Source of the DNA: a virus
Strand: one strand, 5' to 3'
Virus record (IMG/VR): IMGVR_UViG_3300049927_000113
Coordinates: 1 to 38,740 of that record
Length of the DNA: 38,740 bases
Below, piece after piece: positions 8,325 to 15,911 of the stretch. Each line of letters begins with the position of its first letter. Positions within the stretch are counted from its first letter, which is position 1. The position numbers were made by a program, and so were the translations under genes. The notes beneath the pieces are model-generated. The model was given only the letters and a program-made list of their open reading frames with translations, was not told the origin of the DNA and made no database searches.

Positions 8325-8764
8325 CAGAAGTCTCCGACACTCGGTGCAATCAGATTGATCGCGGCTCCTGTCGCCCAAGTCGAAGACGTCGCTGGTGATT
8401 TGGCCTGCAGCGTATGGGCACTCGACGGCAGGAAGAAATACGGATTGCCGTCGCTATCGATCGCGAGCGGCACATTCGCATTCGATAGCAGGTTCAGCGA
8501 GGCGACCGAATCCGACGATCCGGCGCTTACAGCGACAGAACCTGTCCCGTAAATGAACAATGTGCCGCCGGATGAAACTCCCCACTGTACATCGAAGGCC
8601 GAGGTCGTCCCGATCGATACCGCCATCAGTGCTGGGATTTTCGATCCGTTGGCACCGCCGCTACCGACCGTCACCACGCCGGACGAGCCCGTACCGGTGG
8701 TGATCTGCGTTGCGAAGAAATTTGGCGTCTTGACGAAGGTCGGATTGACGTTCTGGGCCATCAA
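8324..8764 (-). CDS. small beta-rich virion protein
   Basis: This 146-residue protein starts MMAQNVNPTFVKTPNFFATQ and then alternates short Gly/Ser/Thr strands. DSDGNPYFFLPSSAHTL occurs near residue 103. It overlaps the upstream gene by 4 bases and the downstream fibre gene by one. The composition fits a head or tail decoration protein. I recognise no family. Confidence 0.65.
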   Translation of the reverse strand: MMAQNVNPTFVKTPNFFATQITTGTGSSGVVTVGSGGANGSKIPALMAVSIGTTSAFDVQWGVSSGGTLFIYGTGSVAVSAGSSDSVASLNLLSNANVPLAIDSDGNPYFFLPSSAHTLQAKSPATSSTWATGAAINLIAPSVGDF

Positions 8765-9147
8765 AGACCTCCAAGATTAGCATGCGCCATCAGCGAGAGC
8801 TGAACCAGATCGGCGACGGAGGGATCGATGAACACCTGCGTCGCGGACGACGAGAACGCGACCAAGTTGTTCGAATTCGTCGACTGGAACACGTTGCGCG
8901 TGAGCGACGGCCCACCCGTCGATGAACCCGACGTCGAATAAAGCCCCCAGCCCTTCTCGGAATTATTCGTCGATGTATCGATCGCGCCGTAAGGCAGGAC
9001 TTCCTGGTCAATCACGCCGGCATTTGCGAAGGTGTTGAACTGCTGGACCGCCGCCGCGAGCGCAAACGCCGTCGTTCCGGAAGACTGGATCGTCATACGC
9101 GCCTGGTTATGGTAGCCGCCGGGCACGTTATAGTTCGCTGCCGACAA
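8761..9147 (-). CDS. unknown virion-module protein
   Basis: The 128-residue product contains GGYHNQARMTIQSSGTTAF near the N-terminus and a C-terminal stretch QVFIDPSVADLVQLSLMA that may be helical. It overlaps the genes on both sides (20 bases upstream, 4 downstream), which supports translation as part of the structural operon. No signal peptide, membrane helix or catalytic motif is visible. Confidence 0.65.
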   Translation of the reverse strand: MSAANYNVPGGYHNQARMTIQSSGTTAFALAAAVQQFNTFANAGVIDQEVLPYGAIDTSTNNSEKGWGLYSTSGSSTGGPSLTRNVFQSTNSNNLVAFSSSATQVFIDPSVADLVQLSLMAHANLGGL

Positions 9148-9682
9148 TGGTCGCGGTCACGGTGCCGGTGTATCCCGGAGAGCGGGCGCGCAGCGCGATG
9201 GCATTGGGACCGGTGGCACTGCTGCCACTGCTCAAGGCGGGCACGATGAAGTCCATGCCCGGATTGACGACGTCGCGGAAGCTCGCGCGTTGGTTGGCGC
9301 CGAGATACCACCGTTCGACTGCGTTGGTGATACCCACCTCGCCCGTGCTGTTGATCTGGACGGCACCCTGGAAGGTGACGTCCGCCGGGTCAAGATTGAA
9401 CCCGCTGCTGATGCTACTGATCATGGTTCCGGTGATGCCCGCAGGGGTCGTCCCGAGAGTGACAAACGCGAGGTCCCATTCGACCGCGTTATCCGCCGGG
9501 GTGCCATTCGTTCCGATGATGATATCGGTGATCTTGTATCGACGATTGCCGGCCCATCCGTTCGTCGCAGACGTCGCGGTACTATTGCCGATAACGATGA
9601 TCGTCTTGTACGTCGTCGCCAGATTTTGCTGCGCATTACCGGCACCAATCGCCGTGCTGTTGGTGATCGAGAAGTTAGCCAT
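9128..9682 (-). CDS. unknown virion-module protein, decoration-like
   Basis: The 184-residue product begins MANFSITNSTAIGAGNAQQN and is beta-rich, with a conserved-looking core NAVERWYLGANQRASFRDVV. In other phages, proteins of this size and composition between capsid and tail genes are often head decoration or neck proteins, but I cannot assign one. Its start overlaps the end of the Rossmann gene by 8 bases. GAGAGCCACG lies upstream of the ATG. Confidence 0.65.
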   Translation of the reverse strand: MANFSITNSTAIGAGNAQQNLATTYKTIIVIGNSTATSATNGWAGNRRYKITDIIIGTNGTPADNAVEWDLAFVTLGTTPAGITGTMISSISSGFNLDPADVTFQGAVQINSTGEVGITNAVERWYLGANQRASFRDVVNPGMDFIVPALSSGSSATGPNAIALRARSPGYTGTVTATIVGSEL

Positions 9683-10730
9683 CGTGGCTCTCCGTTACTG
9701 GTGCAGGTGGATCAGGTTGCGGCCACGGGCTACCTTTGAGGTCTTCGATCGTCGCCGTGGCGAGTCCCGTAGACATCGACCACGTCGGTTGAGGCGCCGC
9801 CTGCGCCTTCACCTGCGCAAGCTCGGCTTCGAGGCGCACAATCTTCTCATTTGCAATCATCAGATCGGTCGACGATCCACCCCAGATGCTTTCCTGGTAG
9901 TCGATGTCTTCCATCGCGCCCTGCAGATACGTCTTGCCATGGGTGGCCTGGTCGACCTGCTGGGTCGCAGCATTGATGCGGCCGGAAACTTCCTGGCGCC
10001 GAGCCATCAGCTTGCGTCCCAGCGGCGTCGAATCCGAATAAGCGTACAGCGCAGGCGCCTGCATAATGTCAGACTCATGCGGCGCGGAAATCTTGACGCC
10101 GCGCTCTACGGCCCGTTGCTTGAAGTAATAGAAGCCGGGTCGCTGCCGGATGTATTCGTCACGCGAGGCCATATCGATGCCGTACAGCGCGATCTCGCTG
10201 GCGCCCTGTGCAATCGCCAGCGCCATCATCCAGGCGAAGCTGGACGTAAAAAAATCACGGCCGAACGTCTGAACCATGTCGTACCAAGGAAACACGACGG
10301 CGTTCGCGACCAGAGACTGGTCCTGCATGTAGACCGGAAACTTTTGCTGTTTTAGCCATTCGATATACGGCCTGCCGTAGCTCTCATGCTCGGGCCAAAG
10401 CAGGTTGGAATGCAGTTCGAACCAGATATCGACACGCGGCATCGCATTCATGTTGCCCGGCGAGCAGGCCCAGATTTTCCAACTCGGATCATTGAACGGG
10501 GCAAGCATCCGCGACGATGGCGCGGTGCCGATCAGCGCGACCTTGAGCGGCCCAGCCGCTGCCGGAGTTGGGGTATGAACCGCTCCGGCAGCGCCGACCT
10601 GTTGCTGAGGAGGCTGCTCGCCTTCACGGGTCGGTTCGTGAGCCGCAAGGACGTGGAAGGTTGGCGCGCCAGCGGCGCCATTGGATTGCGGCATCTGTCC
10701 TTCGGAAAATCTAGGCGTAAGGATCGTCAT
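9675..10730 (-). CDS. Rossmann-type protein resembling Maf/GT42 sialyltransferase-like enzymes
   Basis: The 351-residue protein has a Pro/Gln-rich N-terminal 60 residues, then an alpha/beta domain. VALIGTAPSSRMLAPF at about 64-79 is a phosphate-loop-like start. PRVDIWFELHS follows near 98, and TSSFAWMMALAIAQGASEIA then LYGIDMAS at about 163-190. The last block resembles the helix-strand of GT42 sialyltransferases and DUF115/Maf flagellin glycosyltransferases, where a small-residue helix leads into a strand ending in GxDxxx. The C-terminal 90 residues look coiled-coil (IANEKIVRLEAELAQVKAQ). If it is a transferase it could use the nonulosonic sugar predicted for the plus-strand operon. Similar phage proteins are usually left as hypothetical, so this is a hypothesis. 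Confidence 0.6.
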   Translation of the reverse strand: MTILTPRFSEGQMPQSNGAAGAPTFHVLAAHEPTREGEQPPQQQVGAAGAVHTPTPAAAGPLKVALIGTAPSSRMLAPFNDPSWKIWACSPGNMNAMPRVDIWFELHSNLLWPEHESYGRPYIEWLKQQKFPVYMQDQSLVANAVVFPWYDMVQTFGRDFFTSSFAWMMALAIAQGASEIALYGIDMASRDEYIRQRPGFYYFKQRAVERGVKISAPHESDIMQAPALYAYSDSTPLGRKLMARRQEVSGRINAATQQVDQATHGKTYLQGAMEDIDYQESIWGGSSTDLMIANEKIVRLEAELAQVKAQAAPQPTWSMSTGLATATIEDLKGSPWPQPDPPAPVTESHDG

Positions 10731-11111
10731 TTAGTTGCCTGTGATCGTGGCCGCCGTAATAGCCACGGTCTGGCCGGCAGCGATGAAGTTGGAAGGCGAA
10801 AGCAAAATGTCGGGGGTCACGCCGACGTTGACAGTCAGGCCCGAGATGACGGTGGCTCCGGTCGAATCCTCGCAGCGAGCTGCCACCGCAGCGCCGCTGC
10901 CGACAGCGGCAGGATCAATCAGCGACAGGCCATTGAACGCGAGAGTGCCGTTGACGACGGTGGCGGCTGGCCGCGCCAAGGGCAGCGAGGAGAGGACATT
11001 GCCGCCTCCGCTGAGAAGCCTCAAGACGCCGTTCGCGCCGCCAGCGTCAAGCGCAGTGGCGACTATCTGTAGCCGACTGGTCAGAATCGGAACGGGGTAA
11101 TTGACCGACAA
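10731..11111 (-). CDS. small beta-rich virion protein with TTG start
   Basis: The reading frame opens with TTG at 11111-11109, preceded by AGAGG at good spacing. No in-frame ATG precedes the conserved-looking start M-S-V-N-Y-P-V-P. The 126-residue product is Ala/Val/Gly/Thr-rich and looks like a single beta domain. It abuts the Rossmann gene without overlap. A candidate promoter with an overlapping palindrome lies about 30 bases upstream, so it may head a transcript. Function unknown. Confidence 0.65.
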   Translation of the reverse strand: MSVNYPVPILTSRLQIVATALDAGGANGVLRLLSGGGNVLSSLPLARPAATVVNGTLAFNGLSLIDPAAVGSGAAVAARCEDSTGATVISGLTVNVGVTPDILLSPSNFIAAGQTVAITAATITGN

Positions 11112-11139
11112 GGTGCGCCTCTAAAGAAGTGGGCGTACC

Positions 11140-11174
11140 TTCATAACTTACCTAGCGTGTTCTGTCACGACAGA
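11140..11174 (-). promoter_or_regulatory. candidate promoter overlapped by a perfect palindrome
   Basis: On the minus strand GTGACA (11168-11163), a 17-base spacer and TATGAA (11145-11140) make a sigma70-like promoter ahead of the TTG-started gene. The -35 region lies inside the palindrome TCTGTCGTGACAGA (11174-11161), six bases each side of GT, which could be an operator. The same -10 hexamer with the same spacer recurs at 11661-11689. Confidence 0.4.
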
Positions 11175-11175
11175 T

Positions 11176-11493
11176 TTAGGCGACGGTCGCCGCGATCTGG
11201 ATGCTGGTCAATACCTGCGGTACCGCCTGCACGGTCAGATCAATCGATGCGGAAAAGCTGGTGCCGCCAACCATGAGCGAGACATTGACCGTGTCGGTCC
11301 CAACGCCGTTGGCGAGTTCGGTTGCGGTAAGCCCGCTCGGCGCTGGAGTCAGCGTTCCGGTGACCGGCGTGGTGTCGCTCCAGCTCGGCGGCGCATCCGG
11401 CGTCGGCGTGGTCAGCATCGGGTTGCCGTTCTGGTCGAGGAAGACCAGCGTGAACGAGACGGTATGCCCTACGGTGACGATGACGTTGCTCAA
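11176..11493 (-). CDS. small Ig-like virion protein with TTG start
   Basis: The start is a TTG at 11493-11491, preceded by CAGGAGAAGTCAC, a strong Shine-Dalgarno at proper spacing; the product has 105 residues. The frame is open further upstream to an ATG at 11631, but that extension is a His/Arg-rich sequence unlike the rest. The protein begins NVIVTVGHTVSFTLVFLDQN and looks like an immunoglobulin-type beta sandwich, similar in layout to the 94-residue protein at 5195-5479. TATELANGVGTDTVNVSLM follows in the middle. A surface or decoration role is likely but not proven. Confidence 0.65.
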   Translation of the reverse strand: MSNVIVTVGHTVSFTLVFLDQNGNPMLTTPTPDAPPSWSDTTPVTGTLTPAPSGLTATELANGVGTDTVNVSLMVGGTSFSASIDLTVQAVPQVLTSIQIAATVA

Positions 11494-11660
11494 GTGACTT
11501 CTCCTGTTTGCCGTGAGGAAGATTTCGTATCTGCGTCGATGATGATGGTGGCGGTGACGGCGATCATGCACATCGACGATCAGCATGATGCAGGTGAAAC
11601 GCTGATGATGGTGATGGCGCCGCTCTTCCATCCGATGTCACCGTAAAATGTGAGTGTCAG

Positions 11661-11689
11661 TTCATATCATATGGGAAGCAGCAACTCAA
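11661..11689 (-). promoter_or_regulatory. candidate promoter with long leader
   Basis: The minus strand has TTGAGT (11689-11684), a 17-base spacer and TATGAA (11666-11661). It lies just past the stop of the SGNH esterase gene and would give a leader of about 160 bases before the TTG start at 11493. The leader contains a short His-rich reading frame starting at 11631. Confidence 0.4.
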
Positions 11690-11710
11690 CCGGAAACGGC
11701 CCCCTGTAGC

Positions 11711-13024
11711 TTATGGCCCAAATGGACAAGTTGGATTTGGAATTGCTCGAATACCAACGCGACCTATTCTGATCGTTAGAGCGATCGGCACGCCGTTGCC
11801 GAGCGCCACAAACGGAAATCCAACTTGGCCGCTTACAATGCCGGTCACATTTGTCGATTGCCCCGGGAAGCTTCTTCTCGCTCCAGTATAAGCGGTAGCG
11901 ACATTGGCGCTATTTAACGCGCCAGTCCCCGCAAAGCCCCCACATGACCCAGACCCTCCCGCAAAGGCAGGCTGAGTCAGGGTTACGCTGAAATCATGCC
12001 CATAGAAACCGACTGATCCGGCATCAACCTCAAATTCATAGACAGGCTCAAACCAAGTGCCGCTTGCGAAGTTGCTCCCCAAAGTTATAAAATTCAATTT
12101 TAATTGCGGGTTGAAAGCCGTTCCATCGGAAGGACTCGTCCCGCCAATGACTATTTGCTGCCAGTTCCCGCCTGCTGGATTGACAATGACGCTCCCCGCG
12201 CAGGTTGGTCCAGTCCCGGTATGAAACGCATCAAGCGTCCAGTTTGTCGCCACCGTTCCGGTGGCACCATTTGCTACAGACCCGCCTGATCCTGCGAAAA
12301 ATCCCGATGCGGCTACGACGTTGTTCACATCGCTGTTCGTCAGGGAGAGGATGTTTCCAGATGGGAGAAACTTGTTCAAGGCGGTTAGTCTGCCAGGAGC
12401 CAGTTGAAGCGAGCCGACTTCATCCGGGTGTAAGCCGTCCAAGGTATTAGCCGAACTAAATGCGGAAATATCGCACACTGCTACGTGCGGAAGATTTATA
12501 GCTGCGAGTTGCGCATTGACAGACAAGCGAAAAGTTTCTTGCGGTCCGGTCAAGGCATTCGGCGCTTGCCGTGGCAAAATCGGACAGATAGTTAAGTTAG
12601 CTCCGATGCTGGCGCATTTGGCGATGATCGATTGCCATGCGGCCATAATGGTGGTGTCAGAGACGCCGTTTATAAGGTCATTGGTCCCCCCGTTGGCTTC
12701 GATGATGGAAGGTCTGGAAGTTCCGATATTGGTAAAAAAGTCAGCATCAATTGATGGGCTACTTCCAGACAAGCGCGTCCCCGAAATTGCTTGATTGGAG
12801 TTTAGCGGGTAGTAGCCAATTCCCCTTGAATTGACCTGAGACCAATATGTTGAGCGCCGCGCTGCGGAATAAATGCTGTCTCCAATGACGGAAGTGCGCG
12901 CTCCAAGCGAAAGCGGAAGTGCCGCAAATCCACCCGCGCCTCCAATGAGACTCCCACCGAGGGCACCACCGATCCCACCCAGTTCGGCGATGTAGGCTGC
13001 TATATAGCCGGATGGTGTTGGCAT
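11711..13024 (-). CDS. SGNH/GDSL esterase fused to a carbohydrate-binding-like domain (tail protein)
   Basis: The 437-residue protein contains SVIGDSI with Ser50, GGTND at 112-116 and DGLHPDE with Asp196 and His199: the Ser, Asn and Asp-His blocks of SGNH hydrolases. Residues 1-35 form a Gly-rich leader (PSGYIAAYIAELGG) that resembles the start of the next protein upstream (13052-14098), perhaps a shared virion-attachment segment. Residues 225-437 look like a beta-sandwich, probably glycan binding. The gene is visibly poorer in GC than the head genes and lies next to a lectin-like gene, which fits an exchangeable receptor module that deacetylates host polysaccharide. Confidence 0.8.
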   Translation of the reverse strand: MPTPSGYIAAYIAELGGIGGALGGSLIGGAGGFAALPLSLGARTSVIGDSIYSAARRSTYWSQVNSRGIGYYPLNSNQAISGTRLSGSSPSIDADFFTNIGTSRPSIIEANGGTNDLINGVSDTTIMAAWQSIIAKCASIGANLTICPILPRQAPNALTGPQETFRLSVNAQLAAINLPHVAVCDISAFSSANTLDGLHPDEVGSLQLAPGRLTALNKFLPSGNILSLTNSDVNNVVAASGFFAGSGGSVANGATGTVATNWTLDAFHTGTGPTCAGSVIVNPAGGNWQQIVIGGTSPSDGTAFNPQLKLNFITLGSNFASGTWFEPVYEFEVDAGSVGFYGHDFSVTLTQPAFAGGSGSCGGFAGTGALNSANVATAYTGARRSFPGQSTNVTGIVSGQVGFPFVALGNGVPIALTIRIGRVGIRAIPNPTCPFGP

Positions 13025-13051
13025 TTTACTTTTCCGTGCAGAAGTAGTCGA

Positions 13052-14098
13052 TCATGCCGTGAACGCCTTCAGCGTCGCATCCGCCAACTTATTGTTCCAG
13101 ACTGTGAGTCTGATAATAACGCCATTGAGATAGCTATCTGTCGCAGCTCTGTTACCAGCAAATCCTTGAGTGATCGTCCAATTATCAGAGAAAGTCGCAA
13201 CAGTTCCATTGTTCGCCACGATAGAAAGCGCGGTTCCAGATTGATTGAGTGACATCCCTGATTTTACTACACCAGCCCATGTCCCGCTTCCTAGAACAGC
13301 GCTGTGATTAAAACTACCATCGTAGGTATTCACCAAGGTTGTAAAACCTGACGGCACCTTCAAGATTGCACTGAAGGAATTTGTTCCGAAGATAAATCGA
13401 TCGACCGCACCGCCAGTGTTCACCACAAAATTTGTCTGAGCTGCCACGGAGAAGGCGTTAGCAGATACCAGCGGAATCGCTGCTCCTCCGATCGTTATAT
13501 TATCCGCCGCCCGCGAAGCCGTCGCGCCAGCCGTCACAATGAACGATGTTCCGGATGCGCCAGCCTCAAGCTGAAACGCATTCAACGATCCGGTGACGGT
13601 GACGGTGACCGTGCCCGCAACAGTAACTGTGAACGTGTTCGGCGTTCCATTGGTCGCGGATGCCGCGCCAGTGACCGTCGCTGTCCCAGCGGATGCCAGT
13701 GCAGAGCCAGAGCCATTGACCCAAAGCGTATAACTTCCCGTTCCGAGCGACGCCGTGGTCTGCGTCGCAGGCGCGGTGCTGTTGAGAAGCTGATTCGTGC
13801 GGGCTTCGAATATCAGCAGACCGAACGTCGGCGAGATCGCGAGTACGTTGCTGCCGAACGTGTTGTAGGCATAACCAGATGCCGAAGATGGTAGTAGATC
13901 GGTCGCATTCGAAGCGCGCGTGATCGACAGCAGATTGGCCAACGTATCGCCGAAATAGCGGCCATTGGCAAAATCCATATCGACTGTGGCGCCTGACAAT
14001 ACCCAACCCGGCACTGCGCCACCGCCAGCGAAAGAGCCGGCGACGTTGAAGGCGACATAGTCGGCGATGTAGGCCGGTAAAGTCGCAGGGACCGGCAC
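13052..14098 (-). CDS. lectin-like tail protein
   Basis: The 348-residue protein begins PATLPAYIADYVAFNVAGS, similar in pattern to the start of the SGNH esterase. It continues with a motif seen in phage tail-associated proteins (SGATVDMDFANGRYFG, then LANLLSITRASNATDLLP). The C-terminal half resembles a concanavalin/LamG-like jelly roll, with YDGSFNHSAVLGSGTWAG, SYLNGVIIRLTVWNNKLADA and a final helix. Such domains bind sugars. It is spaced 27 bases from the esterase gene and abuts the preceding gene. I infer a receptor-binding partner of the esterase. Confidence 0.65.
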   Translation of the reverse strand: MPVPATLPAYIADYVAFNVAGSFAGGGAVPGWVLSGATVDMDFANGRYFGDTLANLLSITRASNATDLLPSSASGYAYNTFGSNVLAISPTFGLLIFEARTNQLLNSTAPATQTTASLGTGSYTLWVNGSGSALASAGTATVTGAASATNGTPNTFTVTVAGTVTVTVTGSLNAFQLEAGASGTSFIVTAGATASRAADNITIGGAAIPLVSANAFSVAAQTNFVVNTGGAVDRFIFGTNSFSAILKVPSGFTTLVNTYDGSFNHSAVLGSGTWAGVVKSGMSLNQSGTALSIVANNGTVATFSDNWTITQGFAGNRAATDSYLNGVIIRLTVWNNKLADATLKAFTA

Positions 14099-14440
14099 TT
14101 ACCAACCCTCACCCTGGAGGGCTTTCAGCGTCAGCGTACTGGAGCTGAGTGCGGTGCTGGAGATGCGCAGGCCTGCGACCGGATAGAGAAGACCGATCAC
14201 GACCGGTGAATCAGCATTGGCGCTGGAGAAATGCGTCGCCGATGAGCCGGTGCTCGACCCCAGCGCGATCCAGACCGGGCTGCTGCTGAGCTGGAGATCG
14301 TCAAGCGTGAACTGAACTGTAAAATCCGTCGTCAAAGTGGTGGAGCCGAGCGTCACCACCGCAGTGATCGGCTTCGATCCGCGCCAATTCAGGTTGACGG
14401 GATTAGACGTTCCGACCGAGGAAAGCGTGGTAGTCGGCAT
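14099..14440 (-). CDS. small virion-module protein
   Basis: The 113-residue product starts MPTTTLSSVGTSNPVNLNWR and is a compact beta-rich chain with LTTDFTVQFTLDDLQLS in the middle. Its ATG immediately follows the TGA of the short gene upstream (TGAATG), which implies translational coupling. Its own stop abuts the lectin-like gene. Possibly a neck or decoration protein; family not recognised. Confidence 0.65.
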   Translation of the reverse strand: MPTTTLSSVGTSNPVNLNWRGSKPITAVVTLGSTTLTTDFTVQFTLDDLQLSSSPVWIALGSSTGSSATHFSSANADSPVVIGLLYPVAGLRISSTALSSSTLTLKALQGEGW

Positions 14441-14632
14441 TCAGTGCATCCCCTTGAGCGTCTTGGCGAGCGACGCCATCTTGCGCAGCCGAGGACTACC
14501 GTGCGCGGCCTTGGCCATCTTGTTCGCCGGGATTTTCTCGCCCTCTGGAACATGGAGCGCCCGGTGCAGTGCACCGGGATGCTTTATCGCGCCAGAAATC
14601 CAATGGGCCTTACCACCAGAAGCAAAACCTAC
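14441..14632 (-). CDS. conserved phage peptide in the -1 frame of the gene upstream, no usual start codon
   Basis: The minus strand reads out VGFASGGK, then HWISGAIKHPGALHRAL, then HVPEGEKIPANK and a basic tail ending in TLKGMH. I recognise the WISGAIKHPGALH / HVPEGEKIP block from many phage proteins. No ATG, GTG or TTG precedes that block in this frame: the frame is open through the end of the upstream gene but the first ATG comes after EKIPANK. A -1 shift at the final AAG codon of the upstream gene (14629-14925) would join the two into a plausible single protein of about 160 residues. Start therefore uncertain: programmed frameshift, a real frameshift mutation, or a rare start such as ATT. 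Confidence 0.6.
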   Translation of the reverse strand, partial: VGFASGGKAHWISGAIKHPGALHRALHVPEGEKIPANKMAKAAHGSPRLRKMASLAKTLKGMH

Positions 14633-14925
14633 TTCCCGTGCGCCGCCACAAAAGCCTTGCCGCCGTGCGAGTCGCCCGTGCCGCTTTTGGCTGGGTGATT
14701 GTTCATGCCGCCCTGAGCGGCCGAGCTAAAAGGGCTCTTGTCGGCTCCGATGCCGCCGCCACGCGCCTTCTTGATGCGGTTCCTGCCCTTGCTACCAGCG
14801 ACCTTGCCGCCACCCTTCAACTGCTTGGCTTCCTTCAGGACATTGCTGTCCTGGCCATCGTAAGCCGTCCGGCCGGACATGCTGGTAGCGCCGCCCTTGG
14901 CGAATTTCTTGTGACGATTTGCCAT
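14629..14925 (-). CDS. small basic phage protein (head module)
   Basis: The 98-residue protein is rich in Lys, Arg and Gly and low in complexity, with FAKGGATS, KGGGKVAGSKG and KKARGGGIGADKSPFSSA. Similar ARGG and KGG segments occur in the protein at 20927-21502. It ends VAAHGK, and continuing in the -1 frame gives a conserved phage block (see the entry at 14441-14632). It lies between a structural gene and that block, 14 bases from the upstream gene, with a purine-rich AAGGAGCCGAGCG ahead of the ATG. Nucleic-acid binding or head maturation is possible but unproven. Confidence 0.7.
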   Translation of the reverse strand: MANRHKKFAKGGATSMSGRTAYDGQDSNVLKEAKQLKGGGKVAGSKGRNRIKKARGGGIGADKSPFSSAAQGGMNNHPAKSGTGDSHGGKAFVAAHGK

Positions 14926-14939
14926 CGCTCGGCTCCTTG

Positions 14940-15908
14940 TTAGACCGACGAGAATTGGGTGACGCCAAATAGCGGAGCCACGTTGGTTGAAGTAACCGTC
15001 GCTACCGCCGATGCAGTCGGGGTGACTATCATCTGCAGCCGGATGGTGCCGTTGGTGGTGGTTGACGAGGCATAAGTGCCGCGAACGTCGGCGTTGGTTG
15101 AAATCGCGGCTATGCTCGACAGCAGCGCTGGCGAGATGGTGGTGGTGATAAATGTTGCCGCTTGGGACGCTGTCGCGGTGACCATGGTCATGGCATTCAC
15201 CCCGATGTAGGGCGTATAGAGCGGGTAACCAAACGTATCGCCGAAGCCGACCAGGATGCCGGTTGATGTCACAGTGGTCGTGTTGGTAATCGACGAGATG
15301 TACTTGAACGCCTTTTTGCCGGCGAGGTTGGTCGAGCCGCCCGCGATGTTCTCGGTCATCTTGAAACCGTATTGGTCGCGGCCCGCGACCGAGTAGTTGC
15401 CGGCGTCAAGGTTGCTCGACGGCTTGATCGTGATGTTGCGCCCGGTGCCAGCGCCCGGATTCCAGACAGCGATGGTACCGGCGGAGCCGAACGTCAGGAC
15501 CGCAGCCGTAGAATCGATCGCGATCAACGTGCCGGTCGCCTTGCCGGTTTCTGGCGCGATGATGGTGGTCGAGAAAGTGCCGCCGGCCGAGGATGCGGCG
15601 GCCAACGTGAAGGTCGATACGCCCGAGCTGGCAGTGTTCACGACAAACGCGCTGGAATTGATCGCTGCCGGGACGTAGTCAATCATGGCGGTATTGTTGT
15701 AAAAACCGAGCGTCTGCACGCTCACGCCAGAACCGGGCTGATAGCCAAACGCAGCGCGTGGGTCCATCATCGTGTCGCCGAGATCGGTGACCATCGGGCC
15801 GCGCTGCTCGTTATGCTCCAAATCCTGACCGAGAATCCCCGTGCCGCCGGTCGACGTGGTGACCGTGCCGAACTGGACGATCGGACCAGAGAGTGCAGTG
15901 ATGGTCAT
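14940..15908 (-). CDS. structural protein downstream of the capsid gene
   Basis: The 322-residue protein starts MTITALSGPIVQFGTVTTST. It has a conserved-looking early block (LGQDLEHNEQRGPMVTDLGD, then DPRAAFGYQPGSG) followed by long beta-rich Thr/Ala/Ser stretches. It is separated from the major capsid gene only by the HNH/endonuclease VII-type gene, so before that insertion the two were probably adjacent. A head fibre, decoration or second capsid-associated protein is likely. The motif QFGTVTTSTGGT is shared with the small protein at 20-241. Confidence 0.65.
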   Translation of the reverse strand: MTITALSGPIVQFGTVTTSTGGTGILGQDLEHNEQRGPMVTDLGDTMMDPRAAFGYQPGSGVSVQTLGFYNNTAMIDYVPAAINSSAFVVNTASSGVSTFTLAAASSAGGTFSTTIIAPETGKATGTLIAIDSTAAVLTFGSAGTIAVWNPGAGTGRNITIKPSSNLDAGNYSVAGRDQYGFKMTENIAGGSTNLAGKKAFKYISSITNTTTVTSTGILVGFGDTFGYPLYTPYIGVNAMTMVTATASQAATFITTTISPALLSSIAAISTNADVRGTYASSTTTNGTIRLQMIVTPTASAVATVTSTNVAPLFGVTQFSSV

Positions 15909-15911
15909 AAG

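Noticed and set aside
9147-10355. 402-residue plus-strand reading frame
   Set aside because: Antisense shadow of two minus-strand genes; Arg-rich composition and no supporting signals.
11161-11174. Palindrome TCTGTCGTGACAGA as a terminator
   Set aside because: Too short a stem with a 2-base loop and no T tract; an operator is more plausible.
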